From: Actinopolymorpha alba DSM 45243
GTDB lineage: Bacteria; Actinomycetota; Actinomycetes; Propionibacteriales; Actinopolymorphaceae
Direction: 5' to 3'
Assembly (NCBI RefSeq): GCF_000373925.1
Contig: NZ_KB892791.1
Location: 1 to 42,831, forward strand
DNA length: 42,831 nt
The notes under the pieces are model-generated. The model was not told where the DNA came from. It saw nothing but the letters and a program-made list of their open reading frames with translations, and ran no database searches. Both the position numbers and the translations under genes were made by a program. Shown piece after piece: positions 33,935-41,868 of the stretch (position 1 is the stretch's first letter; each line of letters begins with the position of its first letter).

Positions 33935-34044
33935 GCGCCTATCAGCGCGAATTGTTGCGTCTCACGGTGGATGCGCCGTGCCCGCCGAACCAAGAACGAT
34001 AGTGCGAGCGATGCGACATCATCGAACTGTGGGAAGGTAACTCT

Positions 34045-34581
34045 ATGCAGCAAAAGGCGATCATCTTTCATGGAACTGGCGCCAACCCTGAGGTCTGTTG
34101 GCTGCCATGGCTGCGCCAGCAGCTGACCAAGCGCGGGTACGCCGTCGACGTACCGCACTACCCCGGCCTCAACGTCGAGCCCATCGATACGTTTCTGCCG
34201 AAGGTGCTGGCTAACCACAGCTTCGACGAGCACACGGTATTGATAGGCCATTCGGGTGGCGCCGCACTGCTCCTCGCGGTACTCGAACACATCGACGCGA
34301 CCGCGCGCTCGGCCTACCTCGTCGCCGGTTACTCCACTCAGCCCAACACGAGTGACGAACCCGTCCTGCAGTCCAGCTACGACTGGGCGGCGATCAAGGC
34401 CCACGTCCGCGACCTGTACTTCATCAACTCCCACCACGATCCGTACGGCTGCGATGACAGACAGGGCCGCGCCATGTTCGAACGGCTGGGCGGCACGCAG
34501 ATCATCCGCGACGACGGGCACTTCGGCGACCACGACCAGCCGTACGAGACCTTCGACCTGCTCGACAAGCTCATCGACTAG
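34045..34581 (+). CDS. RBBP9/YdeN-family serine hydrolase
   Basis: A 178-residue small alpha/beta hydrolase. The nucleophile elbow is GHSGG with Ser70; Asp132 (HHDPYG) and His159 (DDGHFGD) complete a Ser-Asp-His triad at the family's usual positions. The N-terminus (AIIFHGTGANPEVCWLPWL) is typical. Substrate unknown. GGGAAGG lies upstream of ATG 34045. About 110 bases of upstream sequence separate it from the neighbouring remnant on the other strand. Confidence 0.88.
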   Translation: MQQKAIIFHGTGANPEVCWLPWLRQQLTKRGYAVDVPHYPGLNVEPIDTFLPKVLANHSFDEHTVLIGHSGGAALLLAVLEHIDATARSAYLVAGYSTQPNTSDEPVLQSSYDWAAIKAHVRDLYFINSHHDPYGCDDRQGRAMFERLGGTQIIRDDGHFGDHDQPYETFDLLDKLID

Positions 34582-34608
34582 CTGACCTGAGCACTCCGGC
34601 GCACTACA

Positions 34609-34991
34609 TCAACACGGTGGACGGACGATAAGACCTTTCCCTGCTTTGACAGTCTCGTAGATAGCAGTGACCGTCCCATCCACGTCCAGGTCACTGTTTT
34701 CGACCAAAGCAGACCAGGCGCCGTGGAAGCTGCGCATCCAATTCGACTCGACCGCCACCCAGTCAAAGCCCTCTCGGACGAACTCCGCCGCGATCCGGGC
34801 TGCTATCCGCCTCGCAATGTTCCCGTACCGTTCGTCGTACAGCGCCCAGGTGGGATCGATCATCATGTACGTCGTATCGGTCTCCAGGACCGCCACCTCG
34901 CCGACACGGGAGCCGAGGACAGCCGCATCCGACCCAGCGCCGACGACTTCCCGGCGCCGCACGGACCGACCACCATCACGACCTTTGGCAT
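34609..34991 (-). pseudogene. P-loop nucleotide kinase-like gene, frameshifted
   Basis: ATG 34991, four bases after AGGAGG, begins MPKVVMVVGPCGAGKSSALG with a clear Walker A (GPCGAGKS). About 25 codons on, the frame becomes nonsense, while the neighbouring frame carries the natural continuation: GEVAVLETDTTYMMIDPTWA, then DERYGNIARRIAARIAAEFV and ETVKAGKGLIVRPPC to the stop at 34609. One indel near 34930-34950 therefore separates the P-loop from the rest. The total length of ~128 codons is short for a kinase. Confidence 0.7.
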
Positions 34992-35236
34992 CCAACCTCC
35001 TGATGAGTCTGGGCTTTCGAACCGGCTGGTACTACAGCCATAGATCGTCATCTTGGCCAGTCCCCTTGTGGGTAAGGACTCTGGGGCGTGGCGTGTTGGT
35101 GCGTGATGTTCGGCGCCCAGCGTAGAGGTTGGCGGGTGGGAGAGGGAATTGGACGCGCTCATGTGTCGGGTTGGTAGCTGGTTCACGCGACCGGACACGC
35201 GGAGGTCTGCGGCGAGATCGGCGCGTTCGTGGGCCG

Positions 35237-35535
35237 AGAGCCTCACTGCCGATGTCGAGGTGGGCCGGCACCTACCGCGATCCTGGACCTCCGAGCCGGA
35301 CCGGCTGGCTGGCGCCGCAGGCCTATCCTGCGAAGCAGTGGAGACTTTTCCGTGCCCTGACCCGGAAAAGTCTCCACTCCCTCCCGGTTGTTGAGTTGGG
35401 TATCAGCCAACCTAAGCGGCGGTCTATTCAATAGACCTGCGGACCGTTTAGTGAACCTTCACAGATGGTCACGGAAAGCAATTCACAGCCACCCACAATT
35501 ACATTCCTGGGAGCCTTCGAATGGGGTACTTTTGG
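35237..35535 (+). repeat. Inverted repeat copy B of a ~300-bp element
   Basis: Near-identical to copy A at 28842-29153 but in the opposite orientation. It holds a perfect hairpin: GTGGAGACTTTTCCG at 35338-35352 pairs with CGGAAAAGTCTCCAC at 35363-35377 around a ten-base loop. A perfect palindrome GGTCTATTCAATAGACC lies at 35421-35437. The in-frame ORF MSRWAGTYRDPGPPSRTGWL... ends at 35434 with the same RRSIQ terminus as copy A. A further 12-base match (CCTTACCCACAA on the minus strand) lies at ~35070, separated here by about 150 extra bases. Confidence 0.85.
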
Positions 35536-35794
35536 CCGGGTTCTTGTCGGTGGTCGCCGATAGTACGGCTCTTACTGGACGGTTATGCACGAACCCTGAA
35601 GGTAACGAGTTCTGCGTGCACGGATGAGGGATCGACACCGGGCAAGCGAATGACTAGGACCGGGCTATGCGTGCTCGGCCCGAAGCTTGCAAGGCGCGCG
35701 GGGCAGATCGCCGGAGTCTGCGGCGTCCTCGCAATGATCGAGCAACTCCGGCTCCTCCGCGCCTCGGTGGAGATCGGCCTCCCGTAACGTCGTG
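35536..35794. other. No gene recognised
   Basis: A plus-strand ORF (35521-35787, ending LRLLRASVEIGLP) and minus-strand ORFs overlap here. None has a ribosome binding site or a family motif. Nothing can be supported. Confidence 0.4.
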
Positions 35795-36694
35795 TCAAGC
35801 CAGGGTTTCGGCTATCTGCTCAAGGAACGGGATGACCCAAGCTGCTTCGCCGGGCTCGCGGCCGCGACAGGCACCAATCGCTGTGCGAGCCTGGACCCAG
35901 CGAGTGGCCCGTTCGCGTTCGATCTCGGCGGCGTCGGCGAAGATAGCCAAACGGCGGCGCAGCTCCCTATCGAGGTCATGGGCTCTGCGCAGGCTGTCGA
36001 CACCACCGACGAGCGCCGTGAGCGCGTCGAAGGCGAGGTCTCCGACAAGCCCCTTGGGGTCGACCACCAGCCAGGGCTCCCGCTGGGCGCGCACGACGTT
36101 TCCGAAGTGCAGGTCACCATGGACCATGGTGTCGGGTTGCTTTCGACCAAGGTCCTGGATGGTCGCGAGCGCCGCACCCAGCGCACGCTGTGACAGCGAG
36201 CGGCCCAGCCTCTTGGCATCCTCGCGAAGCGTTTGCTCCCACTCCTCCGCCTGATCGGACAGCCGCGGCAGGCCCGGAGGGGCCGGAACCGCCAGCCGCC
36301 GGGCAAGGCGCCCTGTCACGACCGTTGCCTGGTCGACATCACCAAGATCGTCCAAGGTCTGCCATTCGGCCTGCTCCAAGAGCATGGCGAACTTGCCGTC
36401 GTCTCGCTCGTACAGCAGCACGGCACCCCGACCACCCCACGTGGCGAAGGCATGAGCTTCGTACATGTTGCCTGGATGGGTGAAAGAGATCTTCAAGACA
36501 GCTGCCGAGCCGTCGTGACGCCGAACGCCCAAGACAATCCCGACCTGGCCGAATCTGACCGGCGCGGTAGGCGTGCAACTCCACCGCTGCAGATACTCAT
36601 CCACCAACCCAGGCAGCGACTCCAGCCATGCCCGACCGGAATCGCCCTCACGATCGACAATGGTGCGCGCGAAGCCCTCCGGGATCTCGACCAT
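35795..36694 (-). CDS. Aminoglycoside/hydroxyurea phosphotransferase-like kinase
   Basis: A 299-residue protein with an intact APH core: VHGDLHFGNV (His192, Asp194, Asn199) and LVVDPKGLVGDLAFD, whose DPKG is characteristic of the streptomycin/hydroxyurea phosphotransferase group. N-lobe elements AVLKISFTHPGN and MLLEQA are in place. Predicted to phosphorylate a small hydroxylated substrate; resistance to a specific drug cannot be claimed. ATG 36694 has no SD; TATCCT lies 9 bases before it, so a leaderless mRNA is possible. Divergent from aroA. The third APH-like locus in 9 kb and the only one intact. Confidence 0.85.
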   Translation of the reverse strand: MVEIPEGFARTIVDREGDSGRAWLESLPGLVDEYLQRWSCTPTAPVRFGQVGIVLGVRRHDGSAAVLKISFTHPGNMYEAHAFATWGGRGAVLLYERDDGKFAMLLEQAEWQTLDDLGDVDQATVVTGRLARRLAVPAPPGLPRLSDQAEEWEQTLREDAKRLGRSLSQRALGAALATIQDLGRKQPDTMVHGDLHFGNVVRAQREPWLVVDPKGLVGDLAFDALTALVGGVDSLRRAHDLDRELRRRLAIFADAAEIERERATRWVQARTAIGACRGREPGEAAWVIPFLEQIAETLA

Positions 36695-36983
36695 CACGGG
36701 AGGATAGACCCCGTTCCTGATGGGACCGCTCGAAACACAGATCGGTTGCCCGTTCACCCATGGGTCCGATACTCCTCGCACCGCCCGCGACACAATGGCA
36801 GCGTGGAGCGTTTCGCCTGCACCAGAAGAGCGCGGAACGGGCAAGGGTGATCGGCGTACGGCGGTTCGCGGGTAGGCACGGACGGGAGCGTGGTCGTCAG
36901 GCCAGGCAAGGCCCGTAGGTACGATGCTCCCGGCAGGTCGGCCGGTAGCTGGCCGCGTCGACAGCCCAGGAGGCCGGCTACAC

Positions 36984-38222
36984 ATGACTGTCATCGAGAT
37001 TCCGGGATCTAAGTCGATAACCGCGCGGGCGCTTTTTCTCGCTGCGAGCGCTGCCGGATCGTCGGTGCTACAGGCGCCGTTGGTGTCAGATGACACCGAA
37101 GCCTTCGCCGAAGGCCTGGTGAGACTCGGCTACGTCGTGGACAGGCAGCCTGGCCGGTGGGTTATCGAAGGGCGGACGTCTGGGCCCGCGGTGGCGGAAG
37201 CCGATGTGTACTGCCGTGACGCGGGCACAGCATCGCGTTTCTTGCCAGGATTGGCTGCCGTGGGTCACGGCTCGTACCACTTTGACGCATCCCCGCAGAT
37301 GCGCCGACGTCCGGTCGGGCCGCTGACCTCAGCGTTGCGCGCATTAGGAGTGGAAGTACGTCACGACGACGCTGAAGGGCACCTCCCGATCACCGTGCTG
37401 GGGCGGGGAATCGAGGGCGGACACCTCACCTTGGACGCCGGCCTGTCGTCGCAGTTCCTTACCGCCGTCTTGTTGGTCGGACCGCTGACGGACAAGGGAC
37501 TCACCATCGCCGTCACTGACGTGGTGTCAACGCCGTATGTCGAGATGACACTCGCGATGATGCGAGCCTTCGGCAACGACGTACAACGTGACGGCGACAC
37601 CTTCCACGTTCCGCCGCAGCCCTACCAGGCCATCGACTTCACCATCGAACCGGACACGTCGACCGCCAGCTACTTCCTGGCAGCGGCGGCCGTCGCCGGC
37701 AGGGCCATCACCATCCCTGGACTGGGACGCGGCTCCCTCCAAGGCGACGTCGGCTTCGTCGACGTACTGCGACAGATGGGCGCCCACGTCGAAATCAGCG
37801 ATGACGCGGTAACAGTGACGGGCCCTGAGCGCCTCAACGGCATCACGGTCAATATGCGTGATATCTCCGACACCATGCCAACCCTGGCAGCGATCGCCCC
37901 CTTCGCCGACAGCCCAGTCCGTATTGAGGACGTCTATAACACCCGAGTCAAGGAATGTGATCGTCTCGACGCCTGCGCGACCAACCTCCGCGCTCTGGGA
38001 ATCAGAGCCGAGGCCGGACGCGACTGGATCCAAATCTGGCCGGGCAATCCAACCGCCGCCAACATCGCCTGCCACGGCGACCACCGCATCGCGATGAGCT
38101 TCAGCATCACCGCCCTGCGAACTCCCGGGCTGTCCCTGGACGACCCAAGCTGCGTGAAGAAGACCTTTCCCGGATTCCACCACGCGCTGAGTTCCCTCAA
38201 GCGTGCGTGGACGATTGCTTGA
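36984..38222 (+). CDS. aroA: EPSP synthase-like protein (AroA paralogue)
   Basis: A 412-residue 3-phosphoshikimate 1-carboxyvinyltransferase-type protein: PGSKSITARALFLAA, CRDAGTASRFLPG, LDAGLSSQFLTAVLLVGP, PDTSTASYFLAAAA, DISDTMPTLAAIA, TRVKECDRL, GDHRIAMSF and KKTFPGFHH, in family order. It would join PEP to shikimate-3-phosphate in the shikimate pathway. The first motif has TAR where nearly all EPSP synthases have TNR/SNR, so it is a divergent copy and may not be the housekeeping enzyme. AGGAGG lies ten bases before ATG 36984. No other aro gene is nearby. Confidence 0.85.
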   Translation: MTVIEIPGSKSITARALFLAASAAGSSVLQAPLVSDDTEAFAEGLVRLGYVVDRQPGRWVIEGRTSGPAVAEADVYCRDAGTASRFLPGLAAVGHGSYHFDASPQMRRRPVGPLTSALRALGVEVRHDDAEGHLPITVLGRGIEGGHLTLDAGLSSQFLTAVLLVGPLTDKGLTIAVTDVVSTPYVEMTLAMMRAFGNDVQRDGDTFHVPPQPYQAIDFTIEPDTSTASYFLAAAAVAGRAITIPGLGRGSLQGDVGFVDVLRQMGAHVEISDDAVTVTGPERLNGITVNMRDISDTMPTLAAIAPFADSPVRIEDVYNTRVKECDRLDACATNLRALGIRAEAGRDWIQIWPGNPTAANIACHGDHRIAMSFSITALRTPGLSLDDPSCVKKTFPGFHHALSSLKRAWTIA

Positions 38223-38224
38223 GC

Positions 38225-38303
38225 CTATGCCGGCGGAACCGTCTTCGCCTGGGACGCCCACACTGAGATCAGCGCATCGGTCACCGTTGAAGTCGCCGGT
38301 CAC
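38225..38303 (-). pseudogene. FG-GAP (integrin-type) repeat fragment
   Basis: The minus strand from about 38303 reads VTGDFNGDRCADLSVGVPGE and continues DGSAGIGSS. This is one FG-GAP repeat with the calcium-binding DFNGD and DLSVGVPGED signatures of secreted beta-propeller proteins. Nothing on either side continues it, so it is a leftover of a larger gene. Confidence 0.55.
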
Positions 38304-38403
38304 CCGGCCAGTCCGAAGTGGCCGTTCGGCCGAAGACGGCCTCTCGGCCGCTCCGCGATGAGCTGCTCGACGGGCACGTCGTCGCCGGCGTCGCCGACAG
38401 GTA

Positions 38404-38419
38404 AGTGAGATAGGTCACA
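38404..38419. promoter_or_regulatory. CRP/GlxR-like binding site
   Basis: AGTGA-GATAGG-TCACA matches the CRP consensus TGTGA-N6-TCACA at nine of ten half-site bases. In actinobacteria, CRP-type regulators control wall-remodelling genes. It sits 320 bases before the riboswitch, so a direct effect depends on where the promoter is. Confidence 0.4.
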
Positions 38420-38721
38420 TTACTGGACGAGTGAACTACGGATCATCGTAGTTCTGCGACGCCGACGTCGACCTGAGCCGTAGCCGTTCTCGGCCTTGTG
38501 GAGGTCACTCGAACCGGCACCGCCCGGAACGAATCCGGACCAAGCAACGCCATCATGTCGCATCTCGCAGCCGCGTCGTGACGAATCGTGTCGATCCGGC
38601 GTACCCGACTATTGGCGCGCTCTACGACCGGACATCGTAGAAGTTACGAAACGTTGCCCTACCGGGTGGAATCCCTCTCTGTTAGACCTAGCACCCAATC
38701 GCATCCATGGAGGGTGCGATA

Positions 38722-38912
38722 ACGCCCCGCTTCGCCGAACTCCGCCCGGCGGTTGGCGTTCCCAGCGAGCCACGAGAGCGGAGACGGAGGACCCACACGC
38801 GCCCCCGGCCCGGTCACGGCCCCCGAGGGCTGGGGTGAGGCCGCCCCAGGGCGGCCGGGCAATACCTCTCGCCCGAACCCGACAGCTAACTCCGTAGGCG
38901 ACGAGAGGGAAC
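38722..38912 (+). ncRNA. Cyclic-di-AMP riboswitch (ydaO/yuaA type)
   Basis: The segment has the conserved landmarks of this RNA: CTTCGCCGAACTCCG near the start, GGGTGAGGCCGCCC..GGGCGGCCGGGCAA in the middle, CTCTCGCCCGAACCC, then GACAGCTAACTCCGTAGGC closed by GAGAGG. It lies immediately before a secreted LysM wall protein, the classic actinobacterial arrangement (upstream of rpf and wall hydrolase genes). It is expected to turn expression off when c-di-AMP is high, linking wall turnover to osmotic and potassium status. Confidence 0.88.
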
Positions 38913-38919
38913 GGATCAC

Positions 38920-39693
38920 GTGCGTTACCAAGCAAGGCATCGCGGCATGACACGGGGCCGCAAAGCATTACGAACGGCTACCCGAGCGGCAGCGTTCACC
39001 GGAGTCGCCGTGGCGGTGCCCCTCGCCGGGTCGGCCGGCATTGCCCACGCCGCCGTCGAGTCGGGCGCAGACATACACACGGCAGTGCGATCTGCCGGAC
39101 TCGCACCCGTCACAAAGACCACCCCCGCCGCAGACAACATCTACGTCGTGAAACGCGGCGACACACTGTCCGGGATCGCCGCCGCTCACCACGTCAACGG
39201 CGGATGGCAGGCGCTGTGGAAGCTCAACCGCAAGGTCGTCGGAGCCAACCCCGATCTGATCATTCCCAACCAACGGCTCCGCCTCACCGCATCCGCGACG
39301 AAGGAGGCGAAGTCCACAGCGACGAAGAAGGCGAAGCCCACAGTAAAGACCGCCCCGCAGGCAAGTCAGAGCGGTTCCGACCCCAAGGTGGTCAAGACCG
39401 TGAGCGGGCTCGCCAGCTACTTCGGCGACTCGTCTGAGTACCAGCCGATGGCCTGTGGCGGCAACAGCCGCAACATCACCAAGGGCGTCGCGCTGTGGAA
39501 GATCCCGTGCGGTACCAAGATCCGCATCACCAGCAAGGAGACCGGCAAGAGCGTGATCGCACCCGTCGCCGACCGGGGACCCGCGTCGTGGACTGGCGTA
39601 GCCATCGACCTGCTGCCCGACACCTGGGACGCACTCGGCGTCTCCCGGGGACAAGGCAAGCAGAAAGTCACCTACGAAATTCTGGGCAACTGA
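38920..39693 (+). CDS. Secreted LysM and RlpA-like cell-wall protein
   Basis: A 257-residue exported protein. The basic n-region and hydrophobic core (AAFTGVAVAVPLAGSAGIAHA) form a signal peptide cleaved near residue 44. A LysM domain spans ~74-120 (YVVKRGDTLSGIAAAHHV, NPDLIIPNQRLRL). A Lys/Thr/Ser-rich linker follows, then an RlpA-type double-psi beta-barrel from ~162 (SGLASYFGDSSEY, IPCGTKIRI, VADRGP..VAIDLLP). LysM binds peptidoglycan; RlpA-like barrels can cleave or bind glycan. GTG 38920 has GAGAGGG upstream; ATG 38947 is an alternative. Controlled by the riboswitch directly upstream. Confidence 0.88.
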   Translation: MRYQARHRGMTRGRKALRTATRAAAFTGVAVAVPLAGSAGIAHAAVESGADIHTAVRSAGLAPVTKTTPAADNIYVVKRGDTLSGIAAAHHVNGGWQALWKLNRKVVGANPDLIIPNQRLRLTASATKEAKSTATKKAKPTVKTAPQASQSGSDPKVVKTVSGLASYFGDSSEYQPMACGGNSRNITKGVALWKIPCGTKIRITSKETGKSVIAPVADRGPASWTGVAIDLLPDTWDALGVSRGQGKQKVTYEILGN

Positions 39694-39705
39694 TCTGAGC
39701 TGAGA

Positions 39706-39748
39706 CCCTGTTCTTGAACCCGCCGCTGCGGGTTCAAGAACAGGGTTC
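39706..39748 (+). terminator. Rho-independent terminator
   Basis: An 18-base perfect inverted repeat, CCCTGTTCTTGAACCCGC and its complement, closes a CGCT loop and is followed by TTCCTTC. It lies 12 bases after the stop codon of the LysM/RlpA-like gene. The strong stem would also block minus-strand transcripts from the DUF4185-type gene. Confidence 0.8.
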
Positions 39749-39809
39749 CTTCATGTCGTCGGTGAGTGACCATTCGAGCGCATGCAGGTGCCGGCATCCG
39801 CACCGACGG

Positions 39810-40940
39810 CTACAACCGGCGGTCGAGGCCCTGGAAGCGGTACTGCATCACGTGATAGACGCTGTTGTTGCTGGTGTTCCACTGACTGACCGTGAGGTGC
39901 AGGTCGTCCAGCGTTGACCCGGGTATCACGTAGCTGCCGTACAGCTGTGCGACGTGATTAGCGTCCTGGGCGGCCCAACTCGTCCCGTGGAGGAGAGTGA
40001 TTCGTTCGGTCTGCCGCAGGTCCTGGGTGGGATGGTCGAGCACCATCGCGTCGATCCGGTAGTGGTCCCGGTCAAACCAGGTGAAGACCCACCGCTTGCC
40101 AAGCTGACGCAGGGACATCTCGCCGATGATGTCGTCGATCACGGTGTCCGGCCCGGCGCCCCATCGCCAGGTGTCGCCGTCCCGACCCCAGGGCTCCCAC
40201 GCGTCGGGGTTGGTGAGGTCTTGAGGTCGTACGCGATGGAGAATCATCGGGCTCTCGCGCAGGAACTCCGCGGTGTAGACGTACACCCAGCCGTCGTCGC
40301 CGAGTTCCCAGGTACACAGGTTCCACATCTTGTTGTAGGCATCGCCGGGGAACCGGGCGCCCGAGTCGTGCCAGGTCGCCCCGTTGTCGGTCGAGGTCCA
40401 GATGCCGCTCCAGATCACGTTGCCGAAGCCCTGGTTGACCACGGCGTGGAGGTAGATCGTGTCGCCGAGCGTGATCACGTCCGAGGGAATGATCGTGGAG
40501 ATCTCATCGCCGTGCTCGTAGGGGATGAGTTGCGCGGCCGGGACACCACCGACCGCCCCGGAGAAGGTCACTCCGGTCCCGGGTACGCGGGTGTTCGACC
40601 ACAGGGCGGTTGGGGAGCGCCAGTTGTCTCCCCAGCGCTCGCCGCTGAAGCTGTCACCGAAGACGTACAACGACCGGCCGTCGGGGCAGCGGGTCACGCA
40701 GCCGAGGTCGACCCAGTCCAGTCCGAACTTCCCGGTGATGTCGGGGCCGGTGAGGTTCTTGATCTTGGTGATCTTGATTCCGTCCTCATGGACCGGCGGA
40801 TACTCCAGCGGGGCGGCCGCGGCTGGTGTCCAGGCACTCGCGACCATCCCGGTGCCGATCGCACCGGCGGTGCCTCCGAGTAGAAGTCGCCGCGAAATGC
40901 TCGAGTGAGGGCGACCAGAAGATGGCATCGGGTGGGACAT
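39810..40940 (-). CDS. Tat-exported DUF4185-type protein
   Basis: A 376-residue protein. The N-terminus is a Tat signal (SISRRLLLGGTAG, hydrophobic core, then AAAAP). The mature part has the phrases of DUF4185 proteins: DLGCVTRCPDGRSLYVFGDSF, WRSPTALWSN, YLHAVVNQGFGNVIWSGI, DNGATW, SSYVIPGSTL-like YGSYVIPGSTLDDL. This suggests a five-bladed propeller related to glycoside hydrolases, acting outside the cell. No catalytic residues can be assigned. Start ATG 40940; ATG 40928 and 40982 are possible. Converges with the wall protein across the terminator. Confidence 0.75.
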   Translation of the reverse strand: MSHPMPSSGRPHSSISRRLLLGGTAGAIGTGMVASAWTPAAAAPLEYPPVHEDGIKITKIKNLTGPDITGKFGLDWVDLGCVTRCPDGRSLYVFGDSFSGERWGDNWRSPTALWSNTRVPGTGVTFSGAVGGVPAAQLIPYEHGDEISTIIPSDVITLGDTIYLHAVVNQGFGNVIWSGIWTSTDNGATWHDSGARFPGDAYNKMWNLCTWELGDDGWVYVYTAEFLRESPMILHRVRPQDLTNPDAWEPWGRDGDTWRWGAGPDTVIDDIIGEMSLRQLGKRWVFTWFDRDHYRIDAMVLDHPTQDLRQTERITLLHGTSWAAQDANHVAQLYGSYVIPGSTLDDLHLTVSQWNTSNNSVYHVMQYRFQGLDRRL

Positions 40941-41124
40941 GTGTTTGCTCACTTTCTCTAGGCAGAAAGCGATTTCCCGCATCCTTCGACCGGACTCTAC
41001 CGGGTTCGACGTGGTTGACGTCAGGAGCGGATCCGCTGGCAGACAAGGACAGCTACCTCACTGAGTCGACGAAGGACCAACGCGAGGCGGAGTTGATCCG
41101 CGTCTACGACATCGAAGAGAGTGG

Positions 41125-41547
41125 TCACCCGCCCTTGAAGTCGTCGGCGGTGATTCCGTCGGTGTGTCCTTCTGGCCATTGGACGAGCTCGATCAGGTAG
41201 CCGTCGGGGTCGCGCACCATGGTGACCAGCGGCTCATCGGGACCGGCGGTCGGCCGCGCCGGATCGGCCTGGATGCCGTGGGAGGCCAGGGTGGCGATGG
41301 TGGCGTGCAGGTCGTCCGTCTTGATGGCAAGGTGGTTGAGGCCGCCGGTCCCGGTGACCGGCCGAGCGGGGTCGTGCACGAGTTCGACGGTAACGAACGG
41401 GTCGTCCGCAAGCTGGAGCATGGTCAGGGTGCCGAACGGGGTGTCGGGAACGGTTCCGACGACGGTGTAGCCGAGTGCCTGGTAGAACGCGCGGGAGCGA
41501 TCCAGGTCGGAGACGCGGAGTCCGACGAGCAAGGTGCGCACGGTCAT
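41125..41547 (-). CDS. Glyoxalase/bleomycin-resistance (VOC) family protein
   Basis: A 140-residue VOC-superfamily protein: LLVGLRVSDLDRSRAFYQAL in the first beta-alpha-beta unit and LNHLAIKTDDLHATIATL then VRDPDGYLIELVQW in the second. The metal ligands His (NHLA) and Glu (LIELVQ) of the family are present. Likely a small-molecule lyase, isomerase or binding protein; the substrate is unknown. ATG 41547 is preceded directly by AGGGAG. It lies downstream of yceI-like and a broken reductase gene on the same strand. Confidence 0.8.
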   Translation of the reverse strand: MTVRTLLVGLRVSDLDRSRAFYQALGYTVVGTVPDTPFGTLTMLQLADDPFVTVELVHDPARPVTGTGGLNHLAIKTDDLHATIATLASHGIQADPARPTAGPDEPLVTMVRDPDGYLIELVQWPEGHTDGITADDFKGG

Positions 41548-41590
41548 CTCCCTGATGGTCTGACGTCCTGCGGGTTCGTTGTGTCCATGA

Positions 41591-41776
41591 TCAGTGTTCG
41601 ACGTCGTAGAGCAGGTGCGTAACACGGTTGCCCTGGGCCCCGCGGGTCGGGTTGCCGAGCCGTGACGTTGTCGCGGGGTTCCATGGCGCCGAAGAACGGC
41701 CTACCGCTGGCCATCGTCGTAAGCGATGTAACCGTGGGCTGACACCGCCGCGCAACCCATGATTGCCTTGCCCATG
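41591..41776 (-). pseudogene. Dihydrofolate-reductase-family (RibD-C) gene with internal deletion
   Basis: ATG 41776 begins MGKAIMGCAAVSAHGYIAYD, the start of RibD-C/dihydrofolate reductase family proteins (compare the usual MGKVIxxxxVSLDGYIA), and stops after GQR. In another frame the last ~20 codons read GNRVTHLLYDVEH, matching the family's usual end (GVTHLRYRV). The ~150 residues between are missing. This is a remnant of a once intact reductase in the yceI-VOC neighbourhood. Confidence 0.6.
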
Positions 41777-41868
41777 ATTGTTTCGTTTCGTCGCTGTCAG
41801 ATCGTCACTGAAAGGGACGCAACCAGCCACGCGGGAACAGGCGCGGGCCAACAGGCCCACCGGCGGGT

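Larger units (their letters stand above)
38223..38721. other. Intergenic region between aroA and the riboswitch
   Basis: Holds an FG-GAP repeat remnant, a CRP-like site and a small hairpin (GAACTACG...CGTAGTTC, ~38433-38453). Otherwise I see no gene. The promoter of the riboswitch transcript should lie in its last 150 bases; no -35/-10 pair was convincing. Confidence 0.45.

Noticed and set aside
35521-35798. Short ORFs on both strands between repeat copy B and the APH-like gene
   Set aside because: They overlap one another, have no start signals and no recognisable family.
37280-37330. Loss of a catalytic arginine in the AroA copy (SPQMRRRP versus PRMKERP in E. coli)
   Set aside because: This position is not aligned the same way in many Gram-positive EPSP synthases, and an Arg is nearby in RRRP, so no claim of inactivity can be made.
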